A stretch of DNA of 15,767 nt. Source: JACZSB01 sp965372015 (GTDB taxonomy: Bacteria > Fidelibacterota > Marinisomatia > SCGC-AAA003-L08 > TS1B11). The DNA is taken from contig CBDVAP010000059.1 in the NCBI GenBank assembly GCA_965372015.1, forward strand, positions 1-15,767, in the 5' to 3' direction. The translations under genes were made by a program, and so were the position numbers. Shown here in pieces: positions 1 to 6,862 of the stretch (position 1 is the stretch's first letter; the number at the start of each line of letters is the position of its first letter). The notes below the pieces were generated by a model. That model was not told where the DNA came from. It worked only from the letters and a program-made list of their open reading frames with translations, and ran no database searches.

Positions 1-474
1 CATTTCTGGAAGATCAGTTACGGGCAGGTTTACCCCCTACTGAAGCAGCTGGCGGACGAAGGCCTGGCCACCATGAGCCGGGAGACTCAGGCCAAAAGGC
101 CGACGCGCAATGTCTATTCCATCACCGATCAGGGGATGAAAGAGCTGCGACTGTGGCTTGCTAGTCCCTTGGAAATCAGCCATATAGATGAGGGCCGGGA
201 AGTGCTCCTGAGATTATTTTTTGGCGGATTCGCCCCCCTGGAAGTCAATATCAGCCACGTGGAGCAGTTGCGGCAATGGGTGGGGCGGGGACAAAGCATT
301 TATGCCGAAATCGAGCAACGCTTATCGCGGGACAAAGCGGGCAACCGACACTTACCATACTGGCTGATGACGTTACGGATGGGCCAGTTCAACGGTGAGG
401 CTATGTCCAAATGGTGCAAAGAGACACTGGCTACCCTGGTTGATCTGCAAAAGCGATCCGGCGAGGACCAATAG
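1..474 (+). CDS. PadR-family transcriptional regulator, 5' truncated
   Basis: The frame is open from the first base, and the 157 visible codons read as a PadR regulator lacking only its first N-terminal residues. The window opens inside the winged-helix domain: residues 7-17 (SYGQVYPLLKQ) fit the recognition-helix segment, followed by the wing with NVYSITDQG. The rest is the C-terminal helical dimerisation region typical of the PadR/Vir group. PadR proteins are usually repressors that respond to small molecules or stress and often act on a neighbouring transporter gene. The next gene downstream, on the same strand, is a TonB-dependent receptor 133 bases away, so it is a possible target, but this is inference. 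The ATG at 73 is an internal Met, not the start, because homologous sequence continues upstream to the window edge. Confidence 0.85.
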   Translation, partial: HFWKISYGQVYPLLKQLADEGLATMSRETQAKRPTRNVYSITDQGMKELRLWLASPLEISHIDEGREVLLRLFFGGFAPLEVNISHVEQLRQWVGRGQSIYAEIEQRLSRDKAGNRHLPYWLMTLRMGQFNGEAMSKWCKETLATLVDLQKRSGEDQ

Positions 475-494
475 TGCCGGGAACAAAAATGTGC

Positions 495-513
495 GGGGGC
501 ATATTCCCCTTTG
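495..513 (+). terminator. Weak hairpin after the PadR gene
   Basis: GGGG at 496-499 pairs with CCCC at 506-509 around a six-base loop, followed by TTTG. The stem is short and the T run poor, so it could be a weak intrinsic terminator between the PadR gene and the receptor gene, or chance. Confidence 0.25.
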
Positions 514-607
514 CTGGCGAACTATTTCTTGGTACAAGGGCAACCATTTTCAATTCCATCCCGTCTCACAAGGTAATGTTAAACTATCTGAATTAATTGG
601 GATCTCT

Positions 608-3067
608 ATGAAAACAATAATATACATTCTTATTGGCACGACCCTGATCCTGTCGGCGGCGACTGCTCAAAGCACAGGAATATTGTCGGGGCGGATTATA
701 AACCGCGATACACAGCAGCCCCTAAGGGGGTCCAGTGTGATGCTCACAGGCACCAGCCTGGGCGCCGCAGCTGACCAAGACGGTCAATTCAGGATCGTTG
801 GCATCCCCGTGGGGAGCTATACTATTCAGGCTCGCATGATGGGTTATAAGACCCAATCGAGGGCCAATATCCATGTCGTCCCATTACGGGAGACGGTGAT
901 CAATGTGGCCCTGGAACCGACAGTACTGACGGGGGAGGGGGTCACGATAACGGCCGGTTATTTTGAGCGGGCGCCAGGGGCTACCGTCAGTGCAATGTCA
1001 GTGAATTACGAAGAGATTCGCTCCGACCCGGTGGGGGCCTACGACGTAATGCGCATGATGCAGGCCCTGCCGGCGGTGGCCGGTTCAGCTGATCAGACCA
1101 ACGAGATCATCGTCCGGGGCGGTGGTCCCCGGGAGAACCTGTTCGTTATGGACAACCTGGATATTCCTTATCCCAATCATTTCCCCAACCAGAGTGAGGG
1201 CGGCGGCCCGATTGTGATGGTGAACAGCGAATTCGTTGAGCGGATCGACTTTTACGCCGGCGCCTTCCCGGCCAAGTACGGAGACAGATTATCGTCTGTG
1301 ATGGATGTTTCCCTGCGGGAAGGGAGCCGTAACCGGAGGCTGGCGGAATTCAGCTTCAACATGGCGGGCATAGGCCTGCTGCTGGAGGGGCCATTTACCA
1401 AACAGGGATCATATCTGGCATCTTATAACCGGTCATTTTTGGACTTCGTGATTGAGAGCACCGGTTTGACCGCGATCCCCAAATATTCAGCCACCCAGGC
1501 GAAGTTTGTCTATGACATAGATAGGCGCCAGAAGCTGACGGTCAACTTCCTGAGTGGTACCGATGCCATTAATATCGACGGGTCGCAGGATTATCAGGCG
1601 GGCACTCCTGAAATCATAGAGTTTGCATCCAACCAGACGTTGATAGGCGCCACCTATAAGAATCTCCTGTCGGAACGCGGTTATACCATCTGGTCCCTGA
1701 GCCATGCCAGGACCAACTTTGATCTGGAGTTATATCACGAATCGGGCAGTGGTGAACACGTAACGAACTATAACAAGGACAATATCGAGTCTGAGACCAC
1801 ATTGAAGGGCGATTGGTTCTATCATCCCACCAGGAAATTGGAATTGAGCACCGGGATTAACTTCAAAAGCATTAAACTGGATTACCAGGACCAATCCAGC
1901 GGTAATCCGGTGATTCTCTACGCCTATGGCCTGGACTCGCTATCGGCAACCGGCCCGGTGTCGCGAAGCGTTTTCTACAGCGAATACTTTAATAACCCGG
2001 CGACGGTGGTATTGCCTTTCGATACCTTGCAGGCCGCTGAACCCTGGAGCCGCCAGAACCCGTTGAGATTCCTCAAAACGGGCCTGTATGGCCAGGTGCA
2101 ATGGCGGCCAGGCCTGCGGCTCTCCCTGACCCTGGGGGGACGGCTGGAGTATGTGGGCGCCATCGAGGCGGCGAACATATCCCCTCGGGCGGCACTGAGG
2201 TATGAGTTTACCGATCGGCTGGCATTCAACGCCAGCGCCGGGCGCTACTACCAATCGCCTTACTACGATCAAATGATCGGTGAAGATGACGTGGTGCCCG
2301 ATCTGGGTAATTTTTACGCCGATCAGGGGGTGTTGGGACTGGAATATCTGGCCCGGGCCGATATCCGCGGTACGCTGGAAGTGTATTATAAGTCCTATGA
2401 TGATATGATTATCACCCAGGCCCAGACCACTCTGGATACCGCTGACAGTTTCGACGGTTGGGTAAACGCCGGAGCGGGACGCTCCTATGGAGCGGAAATA
2501 TTCCTCCAGAAGAAATTCACAAACCAGTGGTACGGGACCTTCAGCTATTCCAAATCGGTGGCCGAAGGGGTAGACCCACGTTACCATGACGAGACCCGCT
2601 ATTACCCCTGGATATATGATTATGGCGATATACTAACCTTGATCGGCGGCTATAAGATCAGGTACATGGATTACGACTGGTATCAGCGCTACAAAAATAC
2701 AATCTGGGCTAAGGCATTATCGTGGATCCCCATAATGCCCAGTGATGAATATGAGATCAGTTTTCGGGCTCGTTACATGGGCGGCAGGCCGTACACACCG
2801 AAGGTATATGATCACAACGTCCGCCAGTGGTATACCAATCAGGCCCAGGATAAAAACACGGAGCGCTTCGATTACTATCTGCGCTTCGATGTTATGGTCC
2901 TCCAGCGCTTTTACTTCAAGAAGATGAACCTAGTGGCCTTCTGGGATATCATGAATGTGTTCGACCGCAATAATCCCTGGGACTATTTCTACCGGGACGA
3001 CGGCACCAAGGAACAGGTGTGGCAGTATAAGACTTTCCCGGTGGGGGGGCTGACGCTGGAGTTCTAG
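608..3067 (+). CDS. TonB-dependent outer-membrane receptor with N-terminal CarboxypepD-regulatory-like domain
   Basis: This encodes an 819-aa outer-membrane receptor of the TonB-dependent class, which imports a ligand across the outer membrane using energy passed from the inner membrane. A signal peptide occupies about residues 1-22 (MKTIIYILIG..SAATAQS). A beta-sandwich carboxypeptidase-regulatory-like domain follows at about 24-110 (GRIINRDTQQPLRGSSVML...GQFRIVGIPVGSYTI). The plug domain lies at about 130-235 (IIVRGGGPRENLFVMDN). The rest is a beta-barrel ending in an aromatic residue (GGLTLEF), as expected for BAM substrates. The frame is open from 395, but I chose the ATG at 608 because it begins the signal peptide; its ribosome binding site is weak. 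The ligand cannot be told from the sequence: no SusD partner is visible, so a SusC role is not supported. The upstream PadR gene may regulate it. Confidence 0.9.
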   Translation: MKTIIYILIGTTLILSAATAQSTGILSGRIINRDTQQPLRGSSVMLTGTSLGAAADQDGQFRIVGIPVGSYTIQARMMGYKTQSRANIHVVPLRETVINVALEPTVLTGEGVTITAGYFERAPGATVSAMSVNYEEIRSDPVGAYDVMRMMQALPAVAGSADQTNEIIVRGGGPRENLFVMDNLDIPYPNHFPNQSEGGGPIVMVNSEFVERIDFYAGAFPAKYGDRLSSVMDVSLREGSRNRRLAEFSFNMAGIGLLLEGPFTKQGSYLASYNRSFLDFVIESTGLTAIPKYSATQAKFVYDIDRRQKLTVNFLSGTDAINIDGSQDYQAGTPEIIEFASNQTLIGATYKNLLSERGYTIWSLSHARTNFDLELYHESGSGEHVTNYNKDNIESETTLKGDWFYHPTRKLELSTGINFKSIKLDYQDQSSGNPVILYAYGLDSLSATGPVSRSVFYSEYFNNPATVVLPFDTLQAAEPWSRQNPLRFLKTGLYGQVQWRPGLRLSLTLGGRLEYVGAIEAANISPRAALRYEFTDRLAFNASAGRYYQSPYYDQMIGEDDVVPDLGNFYADQGVLGLEYLARADIRGTLEVYYKSYDDMIITQAQTTLDTADSFDGWVNAGAGRSYGAEIFLQKKFTNQWYGTFSYSKSVAEGVDPRYHDETRYYPWIYDYGDILTLIGGYKIRYMDYDWYQRYKNTIWAKALSWIPIMPSDEYEISFRARYMGGRPYTPKVYDHNVRQWYTNQAQDKNTERFDYYLRFDVMVLQRFYFKKMNLVAFWDIMNVFDRNNPWDYFYRDDGTKEQVWQYKTFPVGGLTLEF

Positions 3068-3337
3068 TCCGCCGGAGCGCACAGCGGCGACGGCACAACG
3101 GTACCTTGGGACAGTATTAGGGGATGCTGTTGGGATCACCGGAAAATAATGACGTTTCTACCTGTCTAAATTGGACCAGAAGGGTACCGTCGCATAATTG
3201 CATTATCTCCGGCAGCCCGGTTCTGTCGACCTGATTCACAATTATCCACGAGGTCAAGAGCCCGACTTTCTGGCGGTTTCCCGGCAGCATCGTGCGCTAA
3301 CACCGTAGTCCTTGTACATAATTACCCCATATTTACC
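3068..3337. other. Intergenic stretch, no gene seen
   Basis: These bases after the receptor gene show no credible ORF on either strand and no clear RNA gene. The small minus-strand frame at 2930-3139 lies mostly inside the receptor gene and is a shadow. The stretch ends in an AT-rich segment that merges into the promoter-like region for the small-gene patch. Confidence 0.5.
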
Positions 3338-3366
3338 TTGTATTCACCACGATAATTAATTATATT
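3338..3366 (+). promoter_or_regulatory. Putative sigma70-type promoter for the small-gene patch
   Basis: TTGTAT at 3338-3343 is followed after exactly 17 bases by TATATT at 3361-3366, which differs from TATAAT at one position. The -35 match is only moderate. The region between and after is very AT-rich, with A-tract repeats at about 3386-3420 that would form an unstructured leader ahead of the strong ribosome binding site at 3434-3440. Confidence 0.4.
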
Positions 3367-3444
3367 TGCAGTAACACTGTGATCACAAAATCAAAAAGAA
3401 AACCAAAAAATCAAAAAATCACAAGTGTAAGCTAGGAGGACGCG

Positions 3445-3546
3445 ATGAACGGACAACGTAAAATCATTAGCCTGGTATACAGGCTAACACGATGGAGTTG
3501 TAATGCTAGAACGAGTTGCGAAAACGAACCAAGGCCACCAGGCTGA
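3445..3546 (+). CDS. Small ORF (33 aa) with strong ribosome binding site
   Basis: An ATG follows TAGGAGGA with about five bases of spacing, one of the best ribosome binding sites in the window. It opens a 33-codon frame starting MNGQRKIISLVYRLTRW and ending in a Pro-rich tail with two cysteines. It is basic and short, and its 3' part overlaps the 71-aa frame starting at 3503. It could be a leader peptide that couples translation to that next gene, a genuine small protein, or the 5' end of a longer gene split by a frameshift. I do not recognise a family. Confidence that it is translated rests on the ribosome binding site and upstream promoter-like elements only. Confidence 0.4.
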   Translation: MNGQRKIISLVYRLTRWSCNARTSCENEPRPPG

Positions 3547-3718
3547 TATTACTAGCGGTGAAGATCTCGGCTTGACCTTGCAGGAGCAAGGAGTAGGTGT
3601 TTTAATTGAGACTGAATATATAGGAATAGTGGAAGCACCCGTCGATATCGTCACCGTCAGGTCTAATCGCGATGATCAATTTGATCAAGAACTTAAGCAC
3701 CATTCGGGAGAGCCTTGA
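3503..3718 (+). CDS. Hypothetical protein, 71 aa
   Basis: The frame starts at an ATG preceded by GGAG with about six bases of spacing and overlaps the end of the 33-codon ORF in another frame. The product is acidic and hydrophilic (MLERVAKTNQGHQ...; middle part IETEYIGIVEAPVDIVTV) with no membrane segment, signal peptide or recognised motif. It ends 36 bases before the start chosen for the ribbon-helix-helix gene, so the two could be co-transcribed. Coding status is moderate: no homology is recognised and composition is not decisive. Confidence 0.35.
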   Translation: MLERVAKTNQGHQADITSGEDLGLTLQEQGVGVLIETEYIGIVEAPVDIVTVRSNRDDQFDQELKHHSGEP

Positions 3719-3754
3719 TGGATGCATATATACAAAAAAATAGATGGATGGAAA

Positions 3755-3964
3755 ATGGAATATAAAAGGATCACAGCGGATTTCGATCCTGATGCTTATG
3801 CAGCCTTAACCGAGGTGGCAGAGATGCTACATTCTACTAAAGCGGAAGCTCTGCGCCGTGCGTTGGGGCTGATCCGATTTGCTCTCCGAGAGAAAAAAGA
3901 CGGTATGCGGCTAATGGTAGAAAACAAGTCAGGTAGTGAACGTAAAGAAATTGTCACGCTCTAA
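3755..3964 (+). CDS. Ribbon-helix-helix-type small protein
   Basis: A 69-aa product starting MEYKRITADFDPDAYAALTE has the pattern of an RHH (CopG/MetJ-fold) DNA-binding protein: a short beta strand (KRITADFDP), helix one (DAYAALTEVAEMLH), a turn (STKA), and helix two (EALRRALGLIRFALREKK). Such proteins act as dimeric repressors, often as antitoxins, but no toxin partner is evident; the neighbouring 71-aa and 91-aa products do not look like known toxins. I chose the ATG at 3755 over 3722 because the RHH strand begins just after it and GGATGG sits close upstream. The extra eleven residues of the longer form (HIYKKIDGWK) match nothing in the fold. Confidence 0.6.
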   Translation: MEYKRITADFDPDAYAALTEVAEMLHSTKAEALRRALGLIRFALREKKDGMRLMVENKSGSERKEIVTL

Positions 3965-3993
3965 ATAGAATTCAAATCACATATCTAGCGGAC

Positions 3994-4053
3994 GATCGAG
4001 GAGAACCCTGTTGGTGCTGCGGTCAAAACTCCAAGGTATGGCAGGGTTCGATC
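3994..4053 (+). other. Bulged inverted repeat, possible structured RNA
   Basis: GATCGA at 3994-3999 pairs with TCGATC at 4048-4053. After a five-base bulge on one side, ACCCTG at 4005-4010 pairs with CAGGGT at 4042-4047. An inner TTGG at 4011-4014 can pair with CCAA at 4031-4034. This gives twelve exact pairs plus four inner ones in 60 bases, between the RHH-type gene and the small membrane-protein gene. It could be a regulatory RNA structure in the leader of the membrane-protein gene, or a binding site. No T tract follows, so it is not a normal intrinsic terminator. Confidence 0.4.
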
Positions 4054-4081
4054 CATCGTATAGGTAGAGGGGCCGATTCTA

Positions 4082-4357
4082 GTGGGGAACGGTAAAAAGA
4101 CGGAACCAGAAAATGAGTTTATCATTGGCGGACCATCCGATCCTGGGGTGGGTGACCCGGCCAAAAGACGGGATTGGATCAGGTTCTCAATTGTCATTGC
4201 GATTCTTTTTTTAGTCCTCGTTATTATAGTAGTGCCACTTTGGTTCTCGCCCGATAGCAACGAACATTGGGAGATCATGAAAATGGGGCTGTCAGGACTT
4301 ATGGGAGTTCTAGGCTCAGCAGTAACTTTCTATTTTGGCCATTTCGGGCGGGAATAA
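4082..4357 (+). CDS. Small membrane protein, 91 aa
   Basis: A GTG start follows GAGGGG by about nine bases. The product has a charged hydrophilic N-terminus (about residues 1-36, including GGPSDPGVGDPAKRRDW), one strong hydrophobic helix (about 37-57, IVIAILFLVLVIIVVPLWF), a short loop with WEIMKMG, and a second weaker helix (about 69-87, LSGLMGVLGSAVTFYFG) ending FGRE. With two helices and basic residues before the first, both ends probably face the cytoplasm. The family is not recognised; small two-helix proteins of this size include holin-like and effector membrane proteins, but nothing here decides between these. There is no homologue or partner that gives a function. Confidence 0.55.
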   Translation: MGNGKKTEPENEFIIGGPSDPGVGDPAKRRDWIRFSIVIAILFLVLVIIVVPLWFSPDSNEHWEIMKMGLSGLMGVLGSAVTFYFGHFGRE

Positions 4358-4361
4358 GTTT

Positions 4362-4389
4362 GATACCGGTACCTCCCAGGTGCCGTATC
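4362..4389 (+). repeat. Hairpin between membrane-protein gene and miaA
   Basis: GATAC and GGTACC (one bulged C between them) pair with GGTGCC and GTATC across a TCCCA loop, about eleven pairs including one G-T. It lies just after the stop of the small membrane-protein gene and may act as a transcription stop or RNA-stabilising structure, although no T run follows. Confidence 0.4.
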
Positions 4390-4401
4390 TAGAGTTTACA
4401 C

Positions 4402-4554
4402 GTATACCGGGGCTTTGAAATAAAGCCTCAGTCTATCATCCTATCCATCGTCGGTCCCACCGCCGTGGGCAAGACGGCCTATGCAATTAAGCAGGCGGAG
4501 CAGGTCGGCGGCGAGATCATCTCGGTGGACTCCCGCCAGGTATACCGGGGCTTT
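4402..4554 (+). repeat. 15-base direct repeat, one copy upstream of and one inside miaA
   Basis: GTATACCGGGGCTTT occurs at 4402-4416, just before the miaA start region, and at 4540-4554, inside miaA where it encodes VYRGF of the DSRQVYRG motif. The copies are 138 bases apart, exactly 46 codons, so they share a reading frame. Similarity does not extend on either side. Confidence 0.7.
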
Positions 4555-5343
4555 ATCATCGGTACCGGCCAGCCTAGCGCCCAGGAGCAGGCCCGGGTCC
4601 CGCACCACCTGATAAATATCCTTGACCCCACCGATAAAATCACCGCCGGGCGCTATGTGCGGCTGGTGTACGGGGCGTTGGCAGATATCATCGCACGGGG
4701 CAAAACACCGATTTTATGTGGCGGCAGCGGCCTGTACATCCGCGCCTTGCGGCTTGGGCTGGCGCCCTCGGGCGAGTCCGACCCGCAGCTGCGCGCACAG
4801 GTGATGCAGCGCATCCAGGCCGAGGGGCCGGAAAAACTGCTGGCGGAACTGGCCGAGGTGGACCCCGTGTACGCCGCCACCTTGCACCCCAATAATATTC
4901 CTCGCCTGGCCCGGGCGCTGGAAATCTGGGAGGCCACCGGTGAGCCGCCCTCGAAGGCGCGGCAGTGGCAGGGGGAGCCTGGCGAGACGGCCAAACCGCG
5001 GGAGATCGCCGGGGTGGGGCCGGTGACCTTCGACCTGGTGGGTCTTCAGCGGCCACGGGATGAGCTGTATGCGCGCATTGACCGGCGGGTAATGGCGATG
5101 ATGGAACAAGGGTGGTTGGAGGAGGTGGAAGGTCTGATAGCCTCAGGCCTATCGACCGAAGCGCACCCCATGCAGGGGATCGGCTACCGCGAGCTGGGGC
5201 AGGTGGTGCAGGGAACCTTGACTGTCGACGAGGCGATACCGATCATTCAGCAGCGCACCCGGCGGTTCGCCCGGCGGCAGCTGACCTGGCTGCGGAAGGA
5301 GCCGGTGGAGTGGATTGATAAGGGGGAAAAAGGGGGCGAATGA
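4420..5343 (+). CDS. miaA: tRNA dimethylallyltransferase (MiaA)
   Basis: MiaA transfers a dimethylallyl group from DMAPP to N6 of A37 in tRNAs that read codons starting with U. Numbering from 4420, the P-loop GPTAVGKT is at 12-19, the substrate motif DSRQVYRG at 37-44, and GGSGLYIRAL begins at 101. The C-terminal part carries RTRRFARRQLTWLRKEP. The 307-aa length fits the family. The start is odd: upstream of the P-loop the frame contains no ATG, GTG, TTG or CTG back to the TAG at 4390. Counting from ATA at 4420 gives (M)KPQSIILSIVGPTAVGKT, a normal MiaA N-terminus, with GGGG seven bases upstream. The GTG at 4465 lies inside the P-loop, so starting there would delete the ATP-binding glycine loop. 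Either ATA is used, or the ATG was lost by mutation or sequence error. It makes use of DMAPP, whose pathway includes IspG encoded further on. Confidence 0.9.
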   Translation: MKPQSIILSIVGPTAVGKTAYAIKQAEQVGGEIISVDSRQVYRGFIIGTGQPSAQEQARVPHHLINILDPTDKITAGRYVRLVYGALADIIARGKTPILCGGSGLYIRALRLGLAPSGESDPQLRAQVMQRIQAEGPEKLLAELAEVDPVYAATLHPNNIPRLARALEIWEATGEPPSKARQWQGEPGETAKPREIAGVGPVTFDLVGLQRPRDELYARIDRRVMAMMEQGWLEEVEGLIASGLSTEAHPMQGIGYRELGQVVQGTLTVDEAIPIIQQRTRRFARRQLTWLRKEPVEWIDKGEKGGE

Positions 5344-5476
5344 GCTTCGTTGTTTGCACACCTACTACGTTCCCTTTCCTACTGGGGGCTCATCTGAGCT
5401 GCACGGGACCGGCCATTCCCAAAATGATCAGCGAACGACTGTGAATACGCCTGTCGAGAACTTTGTTGATTGCATC

Positions 5477-5508
5477 TTAAAAGGATGTTGGCTTTAGCGA
5501 ACCAACAT
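5477..5508 (-). terminator. Intrinsic terminator overlapping the stop of the 87-aa gene
   Basis: On the minus strand ATGTTGG and CCAACAT form a seven-pair stem around a ten-base loop (plus-strand 5485-5508), followed by CCTTTTAAG. The T run contains the TAA stop, so the stem is also coding sequence for the last residues of the 87-aa protein. Confidence 0.55.
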
Positions 5509-5740
5509 GAACTACTGCATTGTAAGAAGTGACACCAGCACTTTTTGCTGCCTTCTGGACTGTGAGTTTTGTAAGAGCGATCACTATCATCTCGTCCGCA
5601 TCAGCTTTGAATTTTTTTATCCATGTAGTAGTTACCTTTGGGAGTTTTATCCAATTCTTATCTTTTAAAATTTCATAGAATCTGTCCCGTTTTTCATCTT
5701 CGGTTTTCTTTTCAAGGTCTAGTGTCAACATTGCATACAT
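5477..5740 (-). CDS. Hypothetical protein, 87 aa, possible Cas2/VapD-like ferredoxin fold
   Basis: The start ATG is preceded by AAGGAGGT at ideal spacing, so translation is nearly certain. The product begins MYAMLTLDLEKKTEDEKRDR and reads as strand (YAMLTLDLE), helix (EDEKRDRFYEILKDKN), strand (WIKLPKVTTTWIKKF), then an alternating strand/helix second half (DEMIVIALTKLTVQKAAKSAG). This resembles the ferredoxin-like fold of Cas2 and VapD, where the N-terminal strand also ends in an acidic residue. This is a fold-level guess; no CRISPR array, Cas1 or partner gene is present. An intrinsic terminator overlaps its stop codon. It sits alone between miaA and the methyltransferase block and is transcribed toward miaA. 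Possible roles include a small nuclease or toxin, but this is not shown. Confidence 0.75.
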   Translation of the reverse strand: MYAMLTLDLEKKTEDEKRDRFYEILKDKNWIKLPKVTTTWIKKFKADADEMIVIALTKLTVQKAAKSAGVTSYNAVVHVGSLKPTSF

Positions 5741-5747
5741 AATTATT

Positions 5748-5755
5748 ACCTCCTT
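5748..5755 (-). promoter_or_regulatory. Strong Shine-Dalgarno of the 87-aa gene
   Basis: AAGGAGGT on the minus strand, seven bases before the ATG at 5740. It is a full match to the anti-Shine-Dalgarno sequence and settles the start of this otherwise unrecognised gene. Confidence 0.75.
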
Positions 5756-5892
5756 GTTAGTGAAAACATTGGGCCATTAATTAGCACCCTTTACCGCGAA
5801 AATTGAGCAGTGTGCCAGACGGCGCGTGCGTCTACTCCGACTGCCGACGCCTCTCAAACATCTGCCACATGCAGGATAAACCTCCCCACATC

Positions 5893-6816
5893 TTAGCCCC
5901 CTCGGTTGCCATGAATAAATTCCGAACCCAGGGCAGTTGCAGATACAAGGGCATCGTGAATAGCAGGGATTACCGATTCTGTGGGGAGTGCGAGATCATC
6001 CGAGAAAATAAGCACCTCGCGGCCCTTATAATTGCGAGAGGCGCTATACTGGAGCGGGTACAGAAATCTGCGACGCTCATTGTAGAGGGTTACCACATTA
6101 GGATGCCCGTCATACGAAACCACCCATGGAAGGGCTAGATTATTTTGAATGATGTCGGCGATTCGAGCGTGATCAGATGGCTCATACCAATTGAGGTAAA
6201 GGCCTTTTGCTTGCTCGTAGTATGGAGGATCGCAATAGATCAGAGAATTGGATGGCATCGAAATCGGGGCGTGTCGTAGCAAAAAATCCTCAGCATCCAT
6301 GTTGGTAACCGAGACCTGATCAGCTTTCGTAGCGATAACCTCGACGCGACGTATCAACTCGTTCCTTGGGAACCGCGCGTCGATCCCCCAACGTCCCTTT
6401 TGCTCCAAGCCGCCTATCACGCCACCAGTCAGAACTCCCGACCTATTGCAGCGGTTAAGGTAGAACGTACTGAAGCCGAGCTCGAATAAATCGTGCTCGG
6501 TAGGATTGCGAACGACCTCTCTGTGTGCTTTCCAGTCATCTACACTTAGCGAGGCACTTGCAATCCGCTTACAAAACTCGTCCGGGAATTTGGTCACGGA
6601 TTGCCAGAAGGCGTATATTTGGAGTGATAAGTCGTTCAGATGAATCTGCGCGACCCGGCCGCTGAGTAGCAAAGCAAGCGCTACGCCTGCCCCACCTGCA
6701 TAAGGCTCTGCATAGTGTCCGCCAATTAGGCTGTTTGTCTCAATCAACTCCGCGATGAAAGGGGCTAATTGTTGCTTTCCACCGGGATACCTCAATGGTG
6801 ACCTGAAGTGCGACAA
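5893..6816 (-). CDS. D12-class adenine-specific DNA methyltransferase (Dam-like)
   Basis: This 307-aa enzyme would transfer a methyl group from S-adenosylmethionine to N6 of adenine in DNA. The D12/MTase alpha-class order is clear: PLRYPGGK at residues 7-14, the SAM-binding motif I AEPYAGGAG at 36-44, NDL at about 65, and catalytic motif IV DPPY at 196-199. The start is a TTG at 6816 preceded by CCAGGTG at about six bases; it gives the family-typical N-terminus MSHFRSPLRYPGGK. The gene follows the ParB-like gene on the same strand with a 46-base gap, so both probably form one operon. No restriction endonuclease is nearby, so it looks like an orphan methyltransferase of a mobile element or defence island. 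The recognition sequence cannot be read from the protein. An alternative is a role in protecting or regulating an element now lost. Confidence 0.93.
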   Translation of the reverse strand: MSHFRSPLRYPGGKQQLAPFIAELIETNSLIGGHYAEPYAGGAGVALALLLSGRVAQIHLNDLSLQIYAFWQSVTKFPDEFCKRIASASLSVDDWKAHREVVRNPTEHDLFELGFSTFYLNRCNRSGVLTGGVIGGLEQKGRWGIDARFPRNELIRRVEVIATKADQVSVTNMDAEDFLLRHAPISMPSNSLIYCDPPYYEQAKGLYLNWYEPSDHARIADIIQNNLALPWVVSYDGHPNVVTLYNERRRFLYPLQYSASRNYKGREVLIFSDDLALPTESVIPAIHDALVSATALGSEFIHGNRGG

Positions 6817-6862
6817 CTAGTACACCTGGCTACAAGGTCGCGAAAGTTCTTGTTGCCGATTC

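Noticed and set aside
1940..2587. Minus-strand 215-codon frame inside the receptor gene
   Set aside because: It lies wholly inside the well-supported receptor gene, with no ribosome binding site and no recognisable product; a shadow frame.
608..3067. SusC-type polysaccharide-utilisation receptor
   Set aside because: There is a carboxypeptidase-regulatory-like domain, but no SusD gene or glycan enzymes nearby, and the length is shorter than typical SusC proteins.
4035..4060. tRNA T-arm around GGGTTCGATCC
   Set aside because: The flanking bases do not form a five-pair T stem or acceptor stem; the bases are explained by the inverted repeat at 3994-4053.
5477..5740. CRISPR-Cas locus based on the Cas2-like protein
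   Set aside because: No repeat-spacer array, Cas1 or other Cas gene is present in the window.
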